From Alistipes sp. (lineage in GTDB: Bacteria; Bacteroidota; Bacteroidia; Bacteroidales; Rikenellaceae): a DNA stretch of 64,000 nt. The translations under genes and the position numbers were made by a program. This document shows, piece by piece, positions 59,741 to 64,000 of the stretch. The stretch is taken from contig JAGBAX010000004.1 in assembly GCA_017938765.1 (NCBI GenBank), forward strand, positions 1 through 64,000, given 5' to 3'. A model generated the notes under the pieces. That model had not been told where the DNA came from and did no database searches. It saw only the letters and a list, made by a program, of their open reading frames with translations. Position 1 is the stretch's first letter. Each line of letters opens with the position of its first letter.

Positions 59741-61912
59741 CTTAATAAACAGTATCTCGCGGTATTTAGGCAGGGTCCAGATTTGGTCGTCAACGACCTC
59801 CTCAAGGCGGTCTATCTCCTCGCGGATAGTGTCAAAGAATACGGCGACAGTGTCGTGGTAGGCGATAGCCTTCTCGCGCATATCCTCAATGCGGTTTGCC
59901 CTTTTACGGCACTCTATCATCTCTGTCACAAGGGTTTGTATCTTAGCCGTGCGGCTCTGGATATTCTCTATCAGGCTCTTATCTGTCGCCCAACTCATAC
60001 CTAACTGTTGCAGTTTCCACGCCTTTTCAAGCAACACGCCCTCATATTTAGATGCTATAGGCACGATATGGTTCATAGCGATATCGCCCAGCACGCGAGC
60101 CTCAATCTGAATCTTCTTGACATACATCTCGCGCTTAATCTCGGCGCGCGCCTCAAGCTCTACCCTATTATAGACGCCCATAGAGCTGAACATCGCCACC
60201 GTCTGCTCGTCCAGGAAGCGGTCAAAGTTTAGCGGTGCTGACACCTCGCAGTCAAGGCCACGACGCGCCGCCTCCTCCTTCCACTCGTCAGAGTATCCGT
60301 TACCGTCAAAGCGAATAGGCTTGCACTGCTTGATAATCTCGCGTATGGTCTCATAGATTGCCCTCTCCTTCTTCTCGCCGCGCTCAAGTTTACGATCTAT
60401 AGTACGCTTAAACTCTGTAAGTTGCTCTGCCACAGCAGTATTGATAACGATAATAGCCTCAGCGCAGTTATCCGAAGCACCGACAGCACGGAACTCAAAG
60501 CGGTTACCAGTAAAGGCAAAAGGCGAAGTACGGTTTCTATCTGTGTTATCGCGCAGCAGAGTAGGTATCTGCGTAAGGCCGCTCATACGGAAGAGATTTT
60601 TAGAGTCAAAGCGGATATCCTCATCGCTCTTGGAGTTCTCAATCCTATCCAGCACCGACGAAATCTGCGAGCCGAGGAAGGTAGAGATAATGGCTGGTGG
60701 AGCCTCGCCTGCACCCAAACGGTGCTCGTTTGTTGCCGACATAACAGAGGCCTTGAGCAGTCCATTGTGCTTATATACAGCTGCAATAACATTGACAAGG
60801 AATGTGATAAACTGTAGATTCTCAAAGGCGGTCTTGCCTGGACGGAGCAGATTTACACCCGCATCTGTGCCGAGCGACCAGTTGTTATGCTTGCCAGAGC
60901 CGTTGATACCCTTAAATGGCTTCTCGTGCAGTAGCACACGGAAGTGGTGTCGCTTTGCCACCTGATTCATAATGGTCATCAGCAACTGGTTGTGGTCGTT
61001 AGCAAGGTTTGCCTCCTCATATACCGGCGCAAGCTCAAACTGATTTGGAGCAACCTCATTATGGCGTGTCTTGAGCGGAATACCGAGCTTAAGCGACTCA
61101 TACTCAAGGTCCTTCATAAAGGCAATAACGCGCGAAGGTATAGCACCAAAGTAGTGGTCGTCAAGCTGCTGATTCTTTGCCGCCTCATGGCCCATCAGCG
61201 TGCGACCCGTCTGCACAAGGTCTGGGCGAGCCGACCACAGCGCATCGTCAATAAGAAAATACTCCTGCTCCCAACCAAGATAGGAGAATACACGCTCCAC
61301 ACTCTTGTCAAAATATCGGCAGACATCTGTGGCCGCCTTGTTCACCGCCTGTATAGAGCGAAGCAGCGGAGTCTTATAGTCAAGTGCCTCGCCATTATAT
61401 GCGATGAAAAGCGTTGGTATACAGAGCGTTGTATCTACAATAAAGGCTGGCGAAGTAGGGTCCCAAGCAGAGTATCCTCGCGCCTCAAAGGTGTTTCTAA
61501 TACCGCCACTTGGAAAACTTGACGCATCTGGCTCCTGCTGAATGAGTACCTTACCCGAAAACTCCTCCAGTAGACCGCCCTGACCATCAGGCTCGGCAAA
61601 AGAGTCGTGCTTTTCTGCCGTACCACCCGTAAGTGGCTGGAACCAGTGACAGTAGTGGTCTGCACCATGACTGAGTGCCCACTGCCTCATACCCGCAGCA
61701 ACAGCATCAGCAACCTCCTGTGTCAGCGGAGTGTTGTTCTCAATAGTGGCAACTAACGCCTCAAAGGTCTGCTTGTTGAGATACTTACGCATCTGCTTGC
61801 GACCAAAAACTTTCTCGCCAAAATAGTCCGACGGATTACTACTCGGCGGAGTAACCTCCACCGCCTTCTGCTCAAGCGCTCGCTCAAGCATATTAAAACG
61901 AAGTAATGACAT
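59738..61912 (-). CDS. glnN: Glutamine synthetase type III
   Basis: The 724-residue protein has the GSIII features: an N-terminal YFGEKVFGRKQMRKYL region, EPDASSFPSGGIRNTFEARGY in two parts, KTRHNEVAPNQFELAP near residue 300 (metal-binding Glu), NGSGKHNNWSLGTDAG and ATNEHRLGAGEAPPA near residue 404. It condenses glutamate and ammonia with ATP. The length (about 725) is typical of GSIII, the common enzyme of Bacteroidales. ATG 61912 is chosen because a promoter box lies 18 bases upstream; the longer frame would begin before it. A 51-base double-dyad site lies further upstream. Confidence 0.95.
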   Translation of the reverse strand: MSLLRFNMLERALEQKAVEVTPPSSNPSDYFGEKVFGRKQMRKYLNKQTFEALVATIENNTPLTQEVADAVAAGMRQWALSHGADHYCHWFQPLTGGTAEKHDSFAEPDGQGGLLEEFSGKVLIQQEPDASSFPSGGIRNTFEARGYSAWDPTSPAFIVDTTLCIPTLFIAYNGEALDYKTPLLRSIQAVNKAATDVCRYFDKSVERVFSYLGWEQEYFLIDDALWSARPDLVQTGRTLMGHEAAKNQQLDDHYFGAIPSRVIAFMKDLEYESLKLGIPLKTRHNEVAPNQFELAPVYEEANLANDHNQLLMTIMNQVAKRHHFRVLLHEKPFKGINGSGKHNNWSLGTDAGVNLLRPGKTAFENLQFITFLVNVIAAVYKHNGLLKASVMSATNEHRLGAGEAPPAIISTFLGSQISSVLDRIENSKSDEDIRFDSKNLFRMSGLTQIPTLLRDNTDRNRTSPFAFTGNRFEFRAVGASDNCAEAIIVINTAVAEQLTEFKRTIDRKLERGEKKERAIYETIREIIKQCKPIRFDGNGYSDEWKEEAARRGLDCEVSAPLNFDRFLDEQTVAMFSSMGVYNRVELEARAEIKREMYVKKIQIEARVLGDIAMNHIVPIASKYEGVLLEKAWKLQQLGMSWATDKSLIENIQSRTAKIQTLVTEMIECRKRANRIEDMREKAIAYHDTVAVFFDTIREEIDRLEEVVDDQIWTLPKYREILFIK

Positions 61913-61930
61913 ATGCTCGTGATTTTTGCG

Positions 61931-61938
61931 CAAAGATA
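61931..61938 (-). promoter_or_regulatory. Promoter -7 box of glnN
   Basis: TATCTTTG on the minus strand lies 18 bases before ATG 61912. A TTTG lies about 22 bases upstream. Confidence 0.58.
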
Positions 61939-61986
61939 ATGACTTTTTCCAAAAATCGCACAAAAACCAAACAAAAATAGATAGAA

Positions 61987-62037
61987 TTTAACGATTATCA
62001 TTAAACCAATTTTTTCTGTTTAATGATAATCGTTAAA
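61987..62037. promoter_or_regulatory. Predicted double operator upstream of glnN
   Basis: Two copies of a 19-base near-dyad (TTTAACGATTATCATTAAA) lie in inverted orientation at 61987-62005 and 62019-62037, centres 32 bases apart, about three helical turns. Together they make a perfect 20-bp inverted repeat with an 11-base spacer. The site is just upstream of the glnN -33 region, a typical activator position. Confidence 0.6.
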
Positions 62038-62049
62038 TGCGATAAGAAA

Positions 62050-62085
62050 ATTAAGGAGATTAGTGAAGTTAGGGATTATAGTTAG
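62050..62085 (+). repeat. Nonamer tandem array, 4 units
   Basis: Units ATTAAGGAG, ATTAGTGAA, GTTAGGGAT, TATAGTTAG match the array at 59591. Confidence 0.68.
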
Positions 62086-62108
62086 GCGTAGCATACATCA
62101 AGTGCCGC

Positions 62109-62468
62109 TAATTTTGTCGTCAGAGTGGTGCATTTACAACGCCGCGATTAAGCCGAGAGCAGTAGCAGTCGCACACCGAAGGTGCAAAAGGCGAAAATTG
62201 AAATTGGGAACTTGTTCACGAATTTTTCAATTTCGCATTTTGAAGTGCTTGCACTGCGACTGCTACTGCCGAGGCGCAGCGGGGAAGGGTCGCCAAAGGC
62301 GAGCCAGCGCTCGGTAAAGTTCAATTAGAACAACCCTATTTTGTCGTCAGAGTGGTGCATTTACAACGCTCAATAAAAAAATGCCTGCGCAGGATAGTAC
62401 CAAATAGTACAGCCCAGCAGGCATTTTTTATTAGCGGCAGGAAATGTGCCACTATCACGACAAAATTA
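62109..62468. repeat. Composite inverted-repeat element next to the C1 peptidase
   Basis: A 32-base unit starting ATTTTGTCGTCAGAGTGG occurs at 62111-62142 and again at 62338-62369. A related inverted end, ACTATCACGACAAAATTA, closes the element at 62451-62468 and supplies the TAA stop of the peptidase gene. Between the direct copies is a large hairpin with a perfect 15-bp stem (62159-62173, 62255-62269). No coding region lies between 61913 and 62465. Confidence 0.65.
62375..62429 (-). terminator. Terminator of topA/C1 peptidase transcript
   Basis: TGCCTGC (62382-62388) pairs with GCAGGCA (62417-62423), with A-run and T-run flanks. It contains an inner GTAC pair of repeats. Confidence 0.75.
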
Positions 62469-63644
62469 GAAGAGCTTTTTGCAAATATCCTCTGGGATAG
62501 CGCTCTTATTTACCATAATTGACATAGTCTTATACTCCACGAATGGGCGAGAGAAGTAGTAGTAGCCCTTATATGGAGAGTCGGTACCCCAAGAGTTCTT
62601 AACCTTGAAGTATGGATTGCCGCGCTGGTCGGTAGCAGTACCAACGATAACCATACCATGATCATCGGTAGTCTGGTAGTTATCGTAAGCCTCCTGTCGC
62701 ATCTGCTGTGTGATAGTCTTCTCCTTACCAGGCTTATCAAGAGCATAGAGGGCCTTATTACGCTCGCGCTCGCTCATAGCACCCCAACGCTCAGCGTCAG
62801 TGCCGCTCATATTGTCAATATTATCCTCTGGAACAACAGCAAATGCCTTTGTACGGCTAAAGCCCTTCTCTGATACATCAGAAGCCCAACCGATAGAGTA
62901 GTCGTTATTAAGGGCGTTGTCAATAATTGCCATCATCTCCTCAAGTGGCACATTGTATACACTTGCCCACATCCAGTTATCAGGCACCTCAATAACAAAG
63001 GTAGTATAGAATGGGTGGTGAGTGAAAGATGAGAGGCATACATAGTCCTCCATCTTGATTGGCAGTGAAGCTGCGAATGACTGCGGAGTGTATGTCTGAC
63101 CCTTATACTCAAAAGTCTCTGGCATCTTGCCGAAGTAAGCATCCAGAATACCATTCAGACCAGCCTGCCATGCAGTTGTAAGGGTACGATTTGGATTCTT
63201 GATAATAGCGTCTACATAAGCCTTCAGCACTGCATCAATCTCGTTAAAGTGAGGCAGCTTTGTACCATAGTTAAGACCTTCGTAGACCTCCTGTGGAACG
63301 ATACCATACTTCTTAATTCCCTCAGTAACATCATGAAAAGCACCACCAACAGCAAAGTTCAGCGCACCGTGCAGGCGAACATACTTTACAGCCTTCTCAA
63401 AGTATACATTGCGAACAATCCACATCTCAGAAAGGTCCATCTCCTCGCCACCTGCGCGCAAAATCTCGTTCTCAAGGTATGAGAGAGCCGAGAAGCACCA
63501 GCAAGTACCACTGCGGAACTGATTCTTTACGGATGTTGTTCTAACTGTCTTGCAGTCAGTAAACTTATAGCCACTTTTAGGCTCTTTTGCCACTACAGGG
63601 AGAGCAAGCAGCAGTGCAAGCAGGGTTACAAATAGTCTGTTCAT
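62466..63644 (-). CDS. C1 papain-family aminopeptidase (PepC/bleomycin hydrolase-like), secreted
   Basis: The 392-residue protein has a signal peptide (ends PVVAK) and then the C1B pattern: NQFRSGTCWCFSAL (nucleophile Cys48), MDLSEMWIVRN, a long insertion, DDHGMVIVG (His329) and VKNSWGTDSPYKGYYY (Asn350). Such enzymes release N-terminal amino acids from peptides. The signal peptide places it in the periplasm, as for many Bacteroidetes relatives. A good Shine-Dalgarno (AGGAG) lies six bases before ATG. It follows topA by 13 bases. Confidence 0.9.
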   Translation of the reverse strand: MNRLFVTLLALLLALPVVAKEPKSGYKFTDCKTVRTTSVKNQFRSGTCWCFSALSYLENEILRAGGEEMDLSEMWIVRNVYFEKAVKYVRLHGALNFAVGGAFHDVTEGIKKYGIVPQEVYEGLNYGTKLPHFNEIDAVLKAYVDAIIKNPNRTLTTAWQAGLNGILDAYFGKMPETFEYKGQTYTPQSFAASLPIKMEDYVCLSSFTHHPFYTTFVIEVPDNWMWASVYNVPLEEMMAIIDNALNNDYSIGWASDVSEKGFSRTKAFAVVPEDNIDNMSGTDAERWGAMSERERNKALYALDKPGKEKTITQQMRQEAYDNYQTTDDHGMVIVGTATDQRGNPYFKVKNSWGTDSPYKGYYYFSRPFVEYKTMSIMVNKSAIPEDICKKLF

Positions 63645-63657
63645 AGTTTCTCCTTTC

Positions 63658-64000
63658 TTATTTTTTTGATGAATTTACAATCTTTATACAATCCTCATAG
63701 CTAAGAGTCTCTGGCTTTGCACCGCGAGGCAGGCGATAGTTCTTGCCCTTATAAGCGATATAGGCGCCATAGCGACCATTCTTTACAACCAGAGCCTTAT
63801 CCTCGGCAAAGGTCTTGAGCGGAATATTTGCCGCTGCAGCCTGCTCCTGCTGCTGGTGGATAAGCTCAACAGCGCGCTCATAGCTTACAGTATATGGGTC
63901 GTCGGTCTTGGTCAGCGAAGCGAAGTTCTTTCCATAGCGAACATAGCCTCCAAACTTACCTATGCCGACAACAACATCCTCGCCCTCGTATACACCCACT
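63658..64000 (-). CDS. topA: DNA topoisomerase I, C-terminal fragment
   Basis: The frame is open to the window edge, so the 5' part is missing. The visible 114 codons encode topoisomerase I C-terminal repeats: GKFGGYVRYGKNFASL, an SYERAVELI helix, then KNGRYGAYIAYKGKNYRLP and YEDCIKIV. These repeats bind DNA beside the core enzyme, which relaxes negative supercoils. The Gly-Arg-Tyr-Gly repeat and its length fit the Bacteroidetes TopA tail. Confidence 0.85.
   Translation of the reverse strand, partial: VGVYEGEDVVVGIGKFGGYVRYGKNFASLTKTDDPYTVSYERAVELIHQQQEQAAAANIPLKTFAEDKALVVKNGRYGAYIAYKGKNYRLPRGAKPETLSYEDCIKIVNSSKK

Noticed and set aside
61987-62037. Classical Fur box
   Set aside because: The half-site is similar, but iron genes are absent nearby, the site precedes glnN, and the dyad deviates from the 19-bp consensus.
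61987-62037. Simple terminator hairpin
   Set aside because: The flanking T-run is in the loop rather than after the stem, and no gene ends close upstream on either strand.

Overview
The window looks like a chromosomal segment of an anaerobic, gut-type Bacteroidales bacterium. The main evidence is the many TAnnTTTG -7 boxes, often with TTTG or TTG about 19-21 bases upstream, the scarcity of strong Shine-Dalgarno sites, and the gene families present: Bacteroidetes-type sdhCAB, type III glutamine synthetase, an OMP_b-brl_3 outer-membrane receptor, S9B dipeptidyl peptidase IV, OmpH, CdaA and DUF1573 proteins. Glutamate is coded almost always by GAG and GC is moderate by eye. That is compatible with Rikenellaceae/Alistipes relatives, but the genus cannot be fixed from here.

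Layout. 1-9.8 kb: a PEGA-domain secreted protein (cut by the window edge); a glycerophosphodiesterase / NCS2 permease / class II aldolase operon; rpe with a YbaK/ProX-type editing protein; an acyltransferase operon; a GatZ/KbaZ-like protein; a GT2 glycosyltransferase. 9.8-20.6 kb, minus strand: the most unusual locus. It is a five-gene operon with its own promoter encoding a secreted von Willebrand A protein, a lipoprotein with one membrane span, a 984-residue tubulin/FtsZ-like protein with an intact GGTGCGS signature, a 1176-residue membrane-anchored papain-type protease, and a shortened tubulin-like paralogue that has lost its nucleotide-binding loops. 20.7-32.5 kb: a conserved unknown gene, DPP4, tRNA-His, an esterase, sdaA, an outer-membrane beta-barrel protein and sdhCAB. 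32.5-42.1 kb: folate cyclo-ligase, rmuC, then a minus-strand housekeeping series (Nif3, MerR, RsmF-type methyltransferase, deoxynucleoside kinase, trkA), two envelope/secreted proteins and a tRNA-Val/tRNA-Asn pair. 42.2-50.5 kb: DUF1573, an NfnAB-type pair, a BspA-like leucine-rich protein, an EEP-family hydrolase, ispE, OmpH and cdaA. 50.8-64 kb: glgB, a secreted unknown, uvrA, TSUP permease, an S1-domain protein, a methyltransferase, glnN, a C1 aminopeptidase and the 3' end of topA.

The tubulin locus resembles the genomic setting reported for a bacterial FtsZ-like family that co-occurs with VWA proteins and is predicted to act in membrane remodelling (Makarova and Koonin). Here it is elaborated with a protease and a probable pseudo-tubulin, and the protease itself may begin with a degenerate tubulin-like domain. 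The VWA protein and lipoprotein would act outside the inner membrane, the tubulins inside, and the protease in between.

The intergenic DNA is unusually structured. It holds 7-base and 9-base phased tandem arrays, a small inverted-repeat family ending in ACGACAAAA that abuts or supplies stop codons, roughly 120-bp elements with an outer stem enclosing several hairpins, a large palindrome ending at a stop codon, and a pair of 19-bp dyads upstream of glnN. No transposase, integrase, phage gene, rRNA or CRISPR array was seen.
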